Origin: Pelagihabitans sp963760375
Lineage (GTDB): Bacteria; Bacteroidota; Bacteroidia; Flavobacteriales; Flavobacteriaceae
DNA: 64,000 nucleotides
Direction: 5' to 3'
Assembly: GCA_963760375.1 (NCBI GenBank)
Contig: CAVXCS010000007.1
Span: forward strand, 682,001 to 746,000
In this document: positions 18,754 through 28,033 of the stretch, piece by piece
How the letters are laid out: every line of letters begins with the position of its first letter
Numbering within the stretch: the stretch's first letter is position 1
The notes under the pieces: model-generated
The model's database searches: none
What the model saw: only the letters and a program-made list of their open reading frames with translations
Told to the model about the DNA's origin: nothing
Made by a program: the position numbers and the translations under genes

Positions 18754-19665
18754 TTAAGGGTTGGCCAGCGCCATCAGGTATTTTTTGGGAGTAGTGCCGT
18801 ATTTTTTCTTGAAGGCGGATATGAAATGGCTTGCCGTACTATAGCCCACCTTGAGGCCTACTTCGTTGACGTTGTGTTTCCCGCTCTCCAACAGTTTCCG
18901 GGCATGCTCCATTTTATAATCGAACAGGAAACTGAATACCGAATCGCCGTAAATATGCCGAAAGCCTTCCTTCAGTTTTTTGAGGCTGAGGCCGATCTCT
19001 TCCGAAAGTTCCTGTAAAGTTGGAGGTTCGGCCATTCTGGAAATGATGATTTCCTTGGCCTTACGGATTCGGCGAACATTGTCCTCATCGACCAAGAAAG
19101 GGCATTGCTCCAGGTCGGTGTCTTCGCCTTTGTTGAAATAAAGTGAGATCAGCTCATAGACCTTTCCTTTAATATACAAGGCCTTCACCGAAGGGTGCAG
19201 GTTATAGTTCATGATTTGGCTAAGTATGACCGCTATGGCTGGGGAAACTGCCTCCTGCACATAATATTTTTTATCCTTGTTCTCGGCACTTAAAAATGGG
19301 ATATAGTCTGCCTCTTTGGAAAACAGGGAGTGAAATTTGCGGATGGTCATCACTACCGAAACCATCCATGAATCGGGGTTGAGTTCCATATCCAAGGGAA
19401 GGGCCAATTGGGTATTATAGAGCAATAGCGAATTTTCCTCCGAAACATCAAGTGCATAACGCCCTTCATTGAAAACGAATTTGGCCGATCCCTTCAGGCA
19501 AAAATGAAACTGTAGGTAAGAGCTGTCTATCGCCCTCATGATTTTTTGTAATTGAGGGGTATCGTTCTGAATCTTAAAGACGTAAAATCCGTCTTCGACA
19601 AAGAACTCCTGAAACGAACCTTGAGCGATATTTTTTAATTCCATAACGGTCGATAACGGTTTCAT
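18754..19665 (-). CDS. AraC-family transcriptional regulator, divergent from hemA
   Basis: About 303 residues from the ATG at 19665 (MKPLSTVMELKN); the open frame extends upstream to 19812 but that would run almost into hemA and lacks family similarity. The C-terminal about 95 residues form the double helix-turn-helix of AraC/XylS (PPTLQELSEEIGLSLKKLKE and ARKLLESGKHNVNEVGLKVG, YSTASHFISAFKKKYGTTP). The N-terminal part resembles the sensor region of PchR-like regulators in flavobacteria and has no recognised ligand site. Being divergent from hemA and separated by 182 bases with two palindromes, it is a good candidate regulator of heme synthesis and of itself; that is inference from position only. 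Confidence 0.85.
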   Translation of the reverse strand: MKPLSTVMELKNIAQGSFQEFFVEDGFYVFKIQNDTPQLQKIMRAIDSSYLQFHFCLKGSAKFVFNEGRYALDVSEENSLLLYNTQLALPLDMELNPDSWMVSVVMTIRKFHSLFSKEADYIPFLSAENKDKKYYVQEAVSPAIAVILSQIMNYNLHPSVKALYIKGKVYELISLYFNKGEDTDLEQCPFLVDEDNVRRIRKAKEIIISRMAEPPTLQELSEEIGLSLKKLKEGFRHIYGDSVFSFLFDYKMEHARKLLESGKHNVNEVGLKVGYSTASHFISAFKKKYGTTPKKYLMALANP

Positions 19666-19691
19666 TTTATTTAGAAACATTCTAAATAAAA
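19665..19691. promoter_or_regulatory. Perfect 12-bp inverted repeat at the AraC start codon
   Basis: Arms TTTTATTTAGAA (19665-19676) and TTCTAAATAAAA (19680-19691) are perfect inverted copies around a 3-base ACA spacer. On the AraC transcript the hairpin would directly precede the AUG at 19665. It may be an operator for a dimeric regulator or a translation-blocking hairpin. Confidence 0.6.
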
Positions 19692-19701
19692 AAATGCGTA
19701 C

Positions 19702-19717
19702 GCCTTTGTTTAAAGGC
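19702..19717. promoter_or_regulatory. Inverted repeat abutting the AraC -7 box
   Basis: GCCTTT (19702-19707) and AAAGGC (19712-19717) form a perfect 6-bp palindrome around GTTT. It touches the candidate -7 box of the AraC gene, so a bound protein would hinder or help RNA polymerase. Confidence 0.45.
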
Positions 19718-19724
19718 AAATTTA
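19717..19724 (-). promoter_or_regulatory. -7 promoter box for the AraC gene
   Basis: TAAATTTG on the minus strand, a perfect TAnnTTTG match. Transcription would begin near 19710 and the 12-bp palindrome would fall in the 5' leader, supporting the start at 19665. Confidence 0.5.
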
Positions 19725-19819
19725 AGGGATTTCGTTCAAATGCATTGAAAATGGCCCAATAAATACCCGAAACGATATTAATTGTACCGCTAGCGTTATT
19801 TTTAGACTTCAAATGCGGT

Positions 19820-19827
19820 TACTTTTG
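19820..19827 (+). promoter_or_regulatory. -7 promoter box for hemA
   Basis: TACTTTTG matches the Bacteroidota -7 consensus TAnnTTTG, 20 bases before the hemA ATG at 19848, implying a very short leader. No good -33 element at standard spacing. Confidence 0.5.
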
Positions 19828-19847
19828 TAGCCGTTTGCAAAACCCAT

Positions 19848-21104
19848 ATGAAAGATTACCATATTTCGAGACATAATTCATTCTATACCATAGGTCTGAG
19901 TTATAAGAAGGCGGAAGCCGATGTGCGGGGTAAATTCAGCTTGGACGAGGACGGCCTGGAGCAAATTTTACATCAGGCCAAGGCACAGGGCATCGACGGC
20001 CTCTTGGTCGCCTCGACCTGTAACCGCACCGAGTTGCATGGTTTTGCGCAGCACCCCTTTCAACTGATCAAACTTTTATGTGACAATACACAGGGCTCCG
20101 TTGAGGAGTTTCAGGAGGTGGCCTATGTCTATAAAAACAACGATGCCATCAACCATCTTTTCCGAGTGGGCACGGGACTGGACAGTCAAATATTGGGCGA
20201 CTTCGAGATCATCAGTCAATTGCGTTCGAGTTTTAGCCGATCGAAAAGGGCCGGACTTGCCAATCCTTTCATAGAACGTTTGTGCAATGCGGTGATCCAG
20301 GCCAGCAAACGCATTAAAAACGAGACTGAAATTTCTTCAGGGACCACTTCGGTGGCCTTCGCCTCGGTACAATATATCCTAAACCATGTCACCGATGTTT
20401 CAGAGAAGAACATCTTGTTGTTCGGGACGGGAAAAATCGGAAGAAACACTTGTGAAAACCTGATCAAACATACCAAGAACGATCATATTACCCTTATCAA
20501 TCGCACCAAGGACAAGGCCGAAAGGATTGCCGGAAAATTCAATCTTTCGGTGAAAGACCATGGCGAGCTGCAAACCGAAATAAGGAATGCCGATGTGCTG
20601 ATCGTGGCCACTGGGGCAAAATCCCCGACCATTTCAAAGGAAATGATCCATTCTAAAAAACCCTTGTTGATCTTGGATCTATCGGTCCCCAAAAATGTAT
20701 CAGATGAGGTGGCCGAATTGGAGCAGGTGACCCTGGTGCACCTCGATTATCTTTCCCAACTAACGGATGGCACCATGGAGCGCAGAAAGGAACATATTCC
20801 TGATGCGGAAGCCATCATTGACGGCATCAAGGGAGAATTTGTCCAATGGCTCGAAACCCGAAAATTTGCACCGGTGATCAAGGCCTTGAAGCAGAAATTG
20901 AAAGTGATGAAGGAGGAGGAACTCGATTACCAGTCCAAAAAAAAATCCGACTTCAATGCCGAACAGGCAGATGAGATTTCAAATCGCATCATCCAAAAAA
21001 TCACCAAGCAGTTCGCCAACCATCTCAAAGATGAGAACGTCGATGCGGACAGCAGTTTGGAACTGATACAAAGGATTTTCCAACTTGAAGTCCACTCCAA
21101 ATGA
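19848..21104 (+). CDS. hemA: Glutamyl-tRNA reductase
   Basis: 418-residue HemA, first committed enzyme of the C5 tetrapyrrole pathway: NADPH-dependent reduction of glutamyl-tRNA(Glu) to glutamate-1-semialdehyde in the cytoplasm. Motifs: the catalytic domain with ASTCNRTELHG (nucleophilic Cys58), GLDSQILGDFEIISQLR, the NADPH domain with LLFGTGKIGRNTCENL, and a C-terminal dimerisation helix. Its stop overlaps the next start as ATGA (21101-21104), so translation with hemCD is coupled. Divergent from the AraC regulator; a -7 box lies 20 bases upstream. The substrate glutamate-1-semialdehyde aminomutase gene (hemL) is not in the window. Confidence 0.97.
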   Translation: MKDYHISRHNSFYTIGLSYKKAEADVRGKFSLDEDGLEQILHQAKAQGIDGLLVASTCNRTELHGFAQHPFQLIKLLCDNTQGSVEEFQEVAYVYKNNDAINHLFRVGTGLDSQILGDFEIISQLRSSFSRSKRAGLANPFIERLCNAVIQASKRIKNETEISSGTTSVAFASVQYILNHVTDVSEKNILLFGTGKIGRNTCENLIKHTKNDHITLINRTKDKAERIAGKFNLSVKDHGELQTEIRNADVLIVATGAKSPTISKEMIHSKKPLLILDLSVPKNVSDEVAELEQVTLVHLDYLSQLTDGTMERRKEHIPDAEAIIDGIKGEFVQWLETRKFAPVIKALKQKLKVMKEEELDYQSKKKSDFNAEQADEISNRIIQKITKQFANHLKDENVDADSSLELIQRIFQLEVHSK

Positions 21105-22681
21105 ACCGACCGATACGCATCGGTACCCGCGACAGTGAACTCGCGATGTGGCAAGCCCATTCCGTAAAGGCACAACTGGAGACCTTGGGTTACCAAACCC
21201 AGTTGATACCTGTGAAGTCTACCGGGGATCTGATGCTCGACCAGCCCCTCTATGAGTTGGGCATTACGGGTATTTTTACCAAAACCCTCGATATGGCCAT
21301 GCTCAAGGGCGAGATCGATGTGGCCGTGCACTCGATGAAGGATGTGCCCACTGCCCTGCCCAAAGGAATTGTCCAAGCGGCCGTTTTGGAAAGGGGCCCG
21401 ACCATAGACCTTTTGGTATATAAGCACAACGAAGAATTTTTGGCCCAGCCCAACGCCGTTATTGCCACGGGCAGCCTTCGCAGACAGGCCCAATGGTTGA
21501 ATCGCTATCCCTCGCATACCGTGGTAGATCTGCGCGGCAATGTCAATACCCGTCTCGAAAAATTGGAAAAGCAGTCATGGAACGGTGCCATTTTCGCAGC
21601 GGCCGGACTCAATCGACTCGGACTGGAGCCCAGCAATACCATCGGACTGACCTGGATGATCCCCGCTCCGGCACAGGGCGCAATGGTGGTCATGGCCATG
21701 GAGGAAGATGAAGAACTCAGAGAGGCCCTTGTCTTACTGAACCACCGTGAAACCGAGATCTGCACCAGTGTGGAACGACGATTTTTAAGTTTGTTGGAAG
21801 GCGGTTGTACCGCACCCATAGGGGCCTTGGCGACCATCGACGGAGATAACATTACCCTGAAAGGTATTTTGCTCACCAGGGATGGCGGCAAGAAACTCGA
21901 AACAGAAAAAACGTTGCCCTTATCCCAATACCATAACCTGGCTTCCGAATGTGCCGAGCATATCTTGATCCGGGGGGGAAAGCGTTTGATGAACGAACTT
22001 CAGGAATCGACCAGATCTGCAAAAATATTTTCCACCAAAAACCTAACGGCCGGCCAGTTGCAGCTTTTTAAGGATGGGCTGGTCGTTCAAGCGGAAGATT
22101 TTCTCAAAGTGAGCCCGAATCGCATTCCGCTCAGTGTCCTCAAAAATCCCATTGAAAATGTGGTGATTACCAGTCAAAATGCGGTCGAGGCCCTCTTGAC
22201 AAGTGCACCGAAGGAAGAATTGAAATTCAAGAATATTTATTGTGTGGGGCGGCGCACCAAGCGTTTGATCGAAAATCGTTTGGGAAAGGTGAAACATAAC
22301 GCGAACAACGCCAAAAAGCTGGCCGATTACCTTGTAGAATATATGGAAGGCCTGGAGGTCACCTTTTTTTGTGGCGATCAGCGAATGGACGATTTGCCCA
22401 CCATCCTCACCGAAAATAGGATCGTAGTAAACGAAATAGAGGCCTACAAGACCAAATATTCGCCCGTAAAGGTGCCAGCCTCCGTGGAAGGCGTCATGTT
22501 CTATAGTCCGTCAACAGTGGCCAGCTACCTTTTGGAGAACAAGCCCGACAAAATCGCATTCTGTATAGGGGATACCACGGCCACGGCGGCGAAAGCGCAT
22601 TTCTCCGAGGTCCGCGTAGCCAAAATGCCCTCGATAGAGAGCATGATCGCTTTGGTGAATGAGACCTATGCGGCGATTTAA
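21101..22681 (+). CDS. hemCD: Fused porphobilinogen deaminase / uroporphyrinogen-III synthase
   Basis: 526 residues joining two consecutive enzymes. Residues 1 to about 305 are HemC, which links four porphobilinogens into hydroxymethylbilane: IRIGTRDSELAMWQAHSVK at the start, IATGSLRRQAQWLNRYP, and the dipyrromethane cofactor cysteine in LEGGCTAPIGALA. Residues about 315-526 are HemD, which closes and inverts ring D: VVITSQNAVEALL, FFCGDQRMDDLP, GVMFYSPSTVASYLL, FCIGDTTATAAK. Fusion is known in Bacteroidota and channels the unstable intermediate. Start overlaps hemA by 4 bases; hemE starts 28 bases downstream. Confidence 0.95.
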   Translation: MNRPIRIGTRDSELAMWQAHSVKAQLETLGYQTQLIPVKSTGDLMLDQPLYELGITGIFTKTLDMAMLKGEIDVAVHSMKDVPTALPKGIVQAAVLERGPTIDLLVYKHNEEFLAQPNAVIATGSLRRQAQWLNRYPSHTVVDLRGNVNTRLEKLEKQSWNGAIFAAAGLNRLGLEPSNTIGLTWMIPAPAQGAMVVMAMEEDEELREALVLLNHRETEICTSVERRFLSLLEGGCTAPIGALATIDGDNITLKGILLTRDGGKKLETEKTLPLSQYHNLASECAEHILIRGGKRLMNELQESTRSAKIFSTKNLTAGQLQLFKDGLVVQAEDFLKVSPNRIPLSVLKNPIENVVITSQNAVEALLTSAPKEELKFKNIYCVGRRTKRLIENRLGKVKHNANNAKKLADYLVEYMEGLEVTFFCGDQRMDDLPTILTENRIVVNEIEAYKTKYSPVKVPASVEGVMFYSPSTVASYLLENKPDKIAFCIGDTTATAAKAHFSEVRVAKMPSIESMIALVNETYAAI

Positions 22682-22709
22682 TGGAAAAGCCCGCACAAAG
22701 ATTGGAGAT

Positions 22710-23738
22710 ATGATAAAGAACGATTTGTTTTTAAGGGCCTTGAGAGGCGAAACCGTCGACCGGCCCCCGGTATGGATGATGCGCCAAGCAGGGCGCTATT
22801 TGCCCGAATTCAGGGAAATACGCGATAAGTACGATTTCTTTACCCGATGCCGCACCCCGGAACTTGCATCCGAAATCACCGTACAGCCCATTCGCCGTTT
22901 CGGAATGGATGCCGCCATTTTGTTCTCGGATATTCTGGTAGTGCCACAGGCCATGGAAATAGAGGTGCAAATGAAACCGAATTTCGGCCCCTACCTGCCC
23001 AATCCGGTGAGGTCGCAAGCCGATGTGGACCGGGTGGTGGTGCCAGAAGTTGGGATAGCTTTGGACTATGTGATGCAGGCCGTGAGAGCGAGCAAGGAAA
23101 AATTGGAGAACGAAGTGCCTTTGATCGGTTTCGCCGGTTCCCCATGGACCATCTTGTGCTACTGTGTACAAGGGCAAGGAAGCAAGACCTTCGATATGGC
23201 CAAGGAATTCTGCTTTACCCAACCGGTGGCGGCCCATCAGCTTTTACAAAAAATCACCGATACCACCATCGCTTATTTGAAAGCGAAGATCAAGGCCGGA
23301 GTCGATGTGGTGCAGATCTTCGACTCATGGGGCGGGATGCTTTCTCCCACCGATTATCAGGAGTTTTCTTGGCGCTATAACCAACAAATCGTTGATGCGC
23401 TCAAGCAGCATGCCCCCGTGATCGTTTTTGGAAAGGGCTGCTGGTTCGCTTTGGGCGAGATGGCCAAATCCGGCGCCGCCGCTTTGGGCGTCGATTGGAC
23501 CTGCTCTGCCAGAAATGCCCGCTATTTGACAGGGGGCAAAATTACGCTTCAAGGAAATTTTGATCCGGCCCGATTGCTTTCTCCCCCTTCCGAGATCAAG
23601 AAAATGGTGACCAAAATGATCGATGCGTTCGGAAAGGATGCCTATGTGGTGAACCTGGGTCATGGAATCCTTCCGAATATTCCGGTAGACCACGCCAAGG
23701 CCTTTGTCGATGCCGTGAAGCAATACCGAACCACTTAA
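22710..23738 (+). CDS. hemE: Uroporphyrinogen decarboxylase
   Basis: 342-residue HemE converting uroporphyrinogen III to coproporphyrinogen III in the cytoplasm. I start at the ATG at 22710 (MIKNDLFLRALRGETV), not at 22659, because the upstream residues overlap hemCD and lack homology. Signatures: RPPVWMMRQAGRYLPEFREI (about 19-38) with the substrate-binding arginines, IGFAGSPWTILCY, LQGNFDPARL. Normal length. It follows hemCD after 28 bases and is followed after 30 bases by a GNAT gene, so the operon reads hemA-hemCD-hemE-GNAT; hemF/hemN and hemB are not present. Confidence 0.96.
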   Translation: MIKNDLFLRALRGETVDRPPVWMMRQAGRYLPEFREIRDKYDFFTRCRTPELASEITVQPIRRFGMDAAILFSDILVVPQAMEIEVQMKPNFGPYLPNPVRSQADVDRVVVPEVGIALDYVMQAVRASKEKLENEVPLIGFAGSPWTILCYCVQGQGSKTFDMAKEFCFTQPVAAHQLLQKITDTTIAYLKAKIKAGVDVVQIFDSWGGMLSPTDYQEFSWRYNQQIVDALKQHAPVIVFGKGCWFALGEMAKSGAAALGVDWTCSARNARYLTGGKITLQGNFDPARLLSPPSEIKKMVTKMIDAFGKDAYVVNLGHGILPNIPVDHAKAFVDAVKQYRTT

Positions 23739-23768
23739 TGGGGCGAAAGATCGTTTTTTAAGATTTGC

Positions 23769-24311
23769 ATGGACCATGATTTTCAAATCAACGAATTCTT
23801 AACTGCAGACGCCCAGGATCTTTGTGATTTAATGCGGGCCAATCAGGACCGGTTTCGACGCTTTTTGCCCCGAACGCTGGCCCAGAACCTAAGGGTCACC
23901 GCTTCAGAGGCCTATATCGCCAAAAAAAAGGTGGAAAGGGAAAACAGGACAGAATTTACCTATGCCATACGGGAGCCAATACAAAAGAAGGTGGTTGGCA
24001 TCGCCATATTGAAAGCGATCAACTGGGAAAGAAAAACAGCGGAATTGGCGTATGGTATGGGAGAAGCATTCGCGGGGAAGGGCTGGATGACCCAGACCGT
24101 TCGACACCTTGTCGCCTTTTCCTTTGAGGAGCTGCATTTGCAGACCTTGCGTATCGTAGTGCACCACAGCAATCTGGCGAGCATCGCGGTGGCCGAGAAA
24201 TGTGGCTTCTGCTGGTCGAAAACCCTTCCAAAAGAACATGTTATTCCCGGGGAAGCAGCTTTGGATATGGAACTGTTTATACTTCATGGCCCGGAACAAC
24301 TCACAAAATAG
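23769..24311 (+). CDS. GNAT acetyltransferase, RimL-like
   Basis: 180-residue N-acetyltransferase of the RimJ/RimL type, which transfers acetyl from acetyl-CoA to protein N-termini or small amines; substrate unknown. The acetyl-CoA region is visible as LAYGMGEAFAGKGWMTQTVR (about 94-113), and the late motif TLRIVVHHSNLASIAVAEKC followed by GF is typical. It trails hemE by 30 bases and a GNAT gene in this place is common in flavobacteria, but no functional tie to heme synthesis is known. No terminator seen before the M16 gene 166 bases on. Confidence 0.88.
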   Translation: MDHDFQINEFLTADAQDLCDLMRANQDRFRRFLPRTLAQNLRVTASEAYIAKKKVERENRTEFTYAIREPIQKKVVGIAILKAINWERKTAELAYGMGEAFAGKGWMTQTVRHLVAFSFEELHLQTLRIVVHHSNLASIAVAEKCGFCWSKTLPKEHVIPGEAALDMELFILHGPEQLTK

Positions 24312-26538
24312 GCCGGAATGTAAAACTGATGCGGGAAAATTCAAATGATTCGGCCTGGCATATTTCGATACAATAAGCACTGTTAAAACGGTATTAAAAA
24401 GATGGCTTTCGATGAAAACCATGGTCGAATTTTCTGATGTTTTTCGTATTATTGGAGCCTTAATAAAATAAACCGAAATGAAAGTAAAATTTATCCTAAG
24501 CCTATTCATCGCATTTATTTCCTTAAACCTGCTTTCGGCCCAATTGACCAAGACCACTTCGGTGGAAGGGATTACCGAATACCAGATGGAAAACGGATTA
24601 AAAGTGTTGTTGTTCCCCGATAATTCGGCACAGACCATAACCGTCAACATTACCTATCTGGTGGGATCTCGCCATGAAGGCTATGGGGAAAAGGGCATGG
24701 CCCATTTGTTGGAGCATTTGCTCTTCAAGGGTACGCCCAACCATCCGGATATCCCCGATGAACTGAGTTCCCACGGTGCAAGGCCCAATGGTACGACTTG
24801 GTACGACCGAACCAATTACTATGAAACCTTCAATGCCACGGATGAAAACCTGGATTGGGCCTTGGATCTTGAGGCCGATAGGATGGTGAATTCCTATATC
24901 GCGAAAAAAGACCTTGACTCAGAGTTCAGTGTGGTCAGGAATGAATTTGAGATGGGCGAGAACGACCCATCAGGCGTTTTATTGGACAAGGTTATCGATG
25001 CGGCCTATTTATGGCACAATTACGGTAGCTCCACCATCGGCAACCGCTCCGATATTGAGAGGGTGCCGATTGAAAATTTGAAGGAATTCTACAAGAAATT
25101 CTACCGGCCCGACAATGCCGTACTGATGATCACCGGGAAGTTCGATGAAGAAAAAACCTTGGCTTTGGTCGAGGAAAAATTCGGAAAGATCGCAAAACCG
25201 GACAGTCCAGTTAGGCAATCCTACACCGAAGAGCCCGCCCAGGATGGGGAAAAATTGGTGACTGTAAGCAGGGTTGGCGACCTGCAACTGGTGTCTACCC
25301 TATACCATACCCCTTCAGGTTCCGATATCGACTATGCGGCAATTACGGTCTTGGAAGATGTGCTCACCGATGCCCCTTCCGGAAGGTTGTACAAGGCCTT
25401 GGTCGAGACCCAGAAGGCTTCCTCTGTTTCGTCTTTTTGCCCATTTACCAAAGAACCAGGATTTATTTACATCGAAGCGTCCGTGCCTTCCGATAAGAAT
25501 GCAGATGAAGTGGAGGCCATCTTAAAAAAGACCTTGGACGAACTGAGAACCAAACCGATTACCGAAGAGGAATTGAACCGGGCCAAGGCCAATCTTTTGA
25601 AACAAATCGATCAAATCAATCGGAACTCCTCTTATTTGGGCACTTATATGAGCGAATTCATCGGTGCTGGTGATTGGCGGTTGTCCTTTATTCATAGGGA
25701 TAGGATCGAAGCCATGACCTTGGAACAAGTGAATGCGGCCATGGGGAAATACCTCATTCCGACCAACCGCACCATGGGCAGGTTCTACCCGACCAAAACC
25801 CCGGAAAGGGTCTCTATCCCGCATGTCAAAAATCTGGATTCGCTGGTTTCAGGGTACCAGGGCAAGGAAAGCAAGGGCGAAGGGGAAGCTTTCGATGTGG
25901 CTTATGATGCCATCCAACAGCGTTTAAAAAGTGGCACGCTTCCCAATGGGGTAAAATATGGTTTCATTGAAAAGAACAACAGGGGCAATACCGTAATCCT
26001 TAGTTTTAGCATCCGCAACGGTGACGTAAAATCGTTGATGAACAAGGGCGTGGTCCCTTCCTTTACCGCAAGCATGCTGAACAAGGGTACCACCACAAAA
26101 ACCCGGCAGCAAATCGAGGATGAATTGAGCCGACTGAAAACGTCGATCGGTTTTGGATCAAGAAATGGGAACGTTTATGTGAATATCAGCTCAACGGAGG
26201 AAAATCTGGTGCCCGCATTGCAACTGATGGCGGATATGCTTAAAAATCCTTCTTTTGATGCCTCGGAACTCGAGAAATTGAAGACAGAGCAATTGGCTGC
26301 CATGGAGAGCTACAAGAACGACCCCCAGTTTTTGGCATCAAAAAGGCTTTCGGAAATCAATAACGTTTATCCGAAAGGGCATCCATTATATGACATGAGT
26401 GTAGCCGAGGAGGAGGAAGCCATCAAAAAGGTGACCATCGAAGACATCAAGGCTTTCTACAATGAATTCTATGGCCTTGGAAAGTCTATTTTGGTGGGCA
26501 TAGGCGATTTTGATCTTGAAGCGGTGCAGGCCTCCATC

Positions 26539-26539
26539 A
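26539..26539. other. Frameshift site 1 in M16 gene
   Basis: An extra A in TCCATCAGAAACC. Without it the frame reads LEAVQASIETEFADYQ and continues in the downstream M16 frame. Confidence 0.75.
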
Positions 26540-27124
26540 GAAACCGAGTTTGCGGATTACCAAAGCAAGCAACCTTATGAGGAGATTGCCAGTCCGTTTG
26601 TTCCTTCAAAGGCGGTAAAAGAGGATATCCTGACGCCCGACAAACAAAATGCCATGACCTTCGGTGGCCTTGGCATCCAGATCAGCGATTATTCTGATGA
26701 CTATGCCGCCCTGAACGTCGCTTCGACCATTTTGGGCGGGGGCACTTTAAACTCCCGTATAACGGAAAGGCTGCGCCAAAAGGATGGTTTAAGCTATGGG
26801 GCCGGGGCAGGTCTTCAGGCCGATGGGGACAAGGTGGATCAAAATTCGCTCCTTTTCCTATATGCCATTTACGCCCCTGATAATTATGATAAGATACAAC
26901 AGGGCTTTAAGGAAGAGATTGAAAGATTCATCAAAGATGGTATCACTGAAGAGGAGCTCAAGAACGCGGTCAACGGATGGATACAGGGCGAGAACGTATC
27001 TCGGGCCCAAGACAATGAACTGTCGAGCGTGATCAACAACAATATTTTTTACGATCGCACCATGGCATTTCATAAGGATATGGAAGAAAAAATGGCGAAG
27101 CTCACCGTTGCCGATGTGAACCAA

Positions 27125-27126
27125 GG
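27125..27126. other. Frameshift site 2 in M16 gene
   Basis: GG where one G restores ADVNQAIKKYIQPYEKW. With GG the frame ends at the TAA at 27131. Confidence 0.7.
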
Positions 27127-27226
27127 CCATTAAAAAGTATATTCAACCCTACGAAAAATGGACCGTGGTGAACGCCGGGGATTTTAAGAAATAAACGCTA
27201 CCCATAATTATCCTTAAAGACTCGAA

Positions 27227-27260
27227 TAAAAAGAGCCGTTCCATTTGGACGGCTCTTTTG
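27227..27260 (+). terminator. Terminator after M16 gene
   Basis: AAAAGAGCCGTTCC (about 27229-27242) and GGACGGCTCTTTT (about 27247-27259) form a stem with a small ATTT loop, followed by GATTTTTG. Confidence 0.8.
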
Positions 27261-27304
27261 ATTTTTGAAATCCAGCGAATGCAAACTTGTCTGATGTGCG
27301 TTGA

Positions 27305-27312
27305 TAATTTTG
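27305..27312 (+). promoter_or_regulatory. -7 promoter box for RidA-like gene
   Basis: TAATTTTG fits TAnnTTTG. A TTG lies at 27287-27289, spacing 15, slightly short. The start of the lipoprotein gene lies about 120 bases downstream. Confidence 0.4.
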
Positions 27313-27435
27313 TATATTCCGCTATGTTTTGCTTGCATATAGCCAACAGAAATCCTCTGACCTTAAAAAAGAGCAAACTATGTTCAGGTACGCATGAGTG
27401 AATCAACGACAATGAAAATAATAAATCAACCAACG

Positions 27436-28014
27436 ATGAAAGTATATCTAGCAATGTTTGCACTGGCAACTATTTTTTCCTGTAATCGATTGCAGGAAGG
27501 AGAAGCCCATGAAGGGCAACCTATGCAGGCGGTAGAAAAGGCAGAAGCAGATTATGACCCTGAAGCCAACCTAAAAGATCTTGGCATTGCCTTGCCTACA
27601 CCTTCTACGCCGGTAGCCAATTACGTGAACGCCGTACGTACGGGCAACCTCATTTTTCTGGCGGGGAAAGGCCCGCTTAAATCAGACGGGGATTATATTA
27701 TGGGAAAAGTAGGGACCGAATTAACCATCGAAGAAGGGTACGAAGCCGCCCGCGTCACGGCAATCAACCAACTTGCGGTGCTCAAGGCTGAACTGGGCAA
27801 CCTCAACAAGGTAAAACGAATCGTGAAGGTATTGGGAATGGTCAATGCCGAACCGGGGTTCATAGACCAACCGAAGGTCATCAACGGATATTCCGATCTT
27901 ATGGTGGCGATTTTCGGCGAAAGGGGCAAACATGCGAGGGCGGCGGTAGGCATGGCCTCACTGCCCAACAACATCGCAGTGGAGGTGGAGATGATAGTAG
28001 AGGTGTATCCTTGA
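27436..28014 (+). CDS. RidA/YjgF family protein, predicted lipoprotein
   Basis: 192 residues from the ATG at 27436 (MKVYLAMFALATIFSC), which gives a lipoprotein signal with lipobox IFSC. Upstream ATGs at 27394 and 27412 would spoil it. The body is a RidA-like fold (YjgF/UK114): NAVRTGNLIFLAGKGPLKSD, EGYEAARVTAINQLAVLKAE, and HARAAVGMASLPNNIAVEVE. The arginine of HARAAV corresponds to the imine-deaminase Arg105 of E. coli RidA, and the Glu in IAVEVEMIVE to Glu120, so deaminase chemistry is possible. RidA proteins normally work in the cytoplasm against 2-aminoacrylate; an exported, membrane-anchored copy is unusual. Intact. Its stop lies 19 bases from the convergent PfkB gene. Confidence 0.85.
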   Translation: MKVYLAMFALATIFSCNRLQEGEAHEGQPMQAVEKAEADYDPEANLKDLGIALPTPSTPVANYVNAVRTGNLIFLAGKGPLKSDGDYIMGKVGTELTIEEGYEAARVTAINQLAVLKAELGNLNKVKRIVKVLGMVNAEPGFIDQPKVINGYSDLMVAIFGERGKHARAAVGMASLPNNIAVEVEMIVEVYP

Positions 28015-28033
28015 GTACGAATTGTACGGTTTC

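Larger units (their letters stand above)
24478..27194 (+). pseudogene. M16 zinc peptidase (pitrilysin/insulinase family), two frameshifts
   Basis: Secreted M16 metallopeptidase with two half-repeats. N-terminal signal peptide (1-21, ending LSAQ); inverted zinc motif HLLEH (His76, Glu79, His80) with distal Glu156 in RNEFEMGEN. The first frame stops at 26580, but the family sequence continues in another frame (ETEFADYQSKQPYEEIA) and then in the first frame's phase +2 (AIKKYIQPYEKWTVV) to a stop at 27192-27194. Two single-base insertions explain this: an extra A at about 26539 and an extra G at 27125-27126. Repaired, the protein would be about 905 residues, normal for two-repeat M16 proteins. 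Neither indel is in a long homopolymer, so a real pseudogene is possible; assembly error is the alternative. The catalytic half is untouched. Confidence 0.85.

Noticed and set aside
19666..19812. N-terminal extension of the AraC gene
   Set aside because: Would cover the promoter and palindrome and ends 36 bases from hemA.
23904..24650. 248-codon minus frame
   Set aside because: Overlaps the GNAT gene and the start of the M16 gene in antisense; not a plausible protein.
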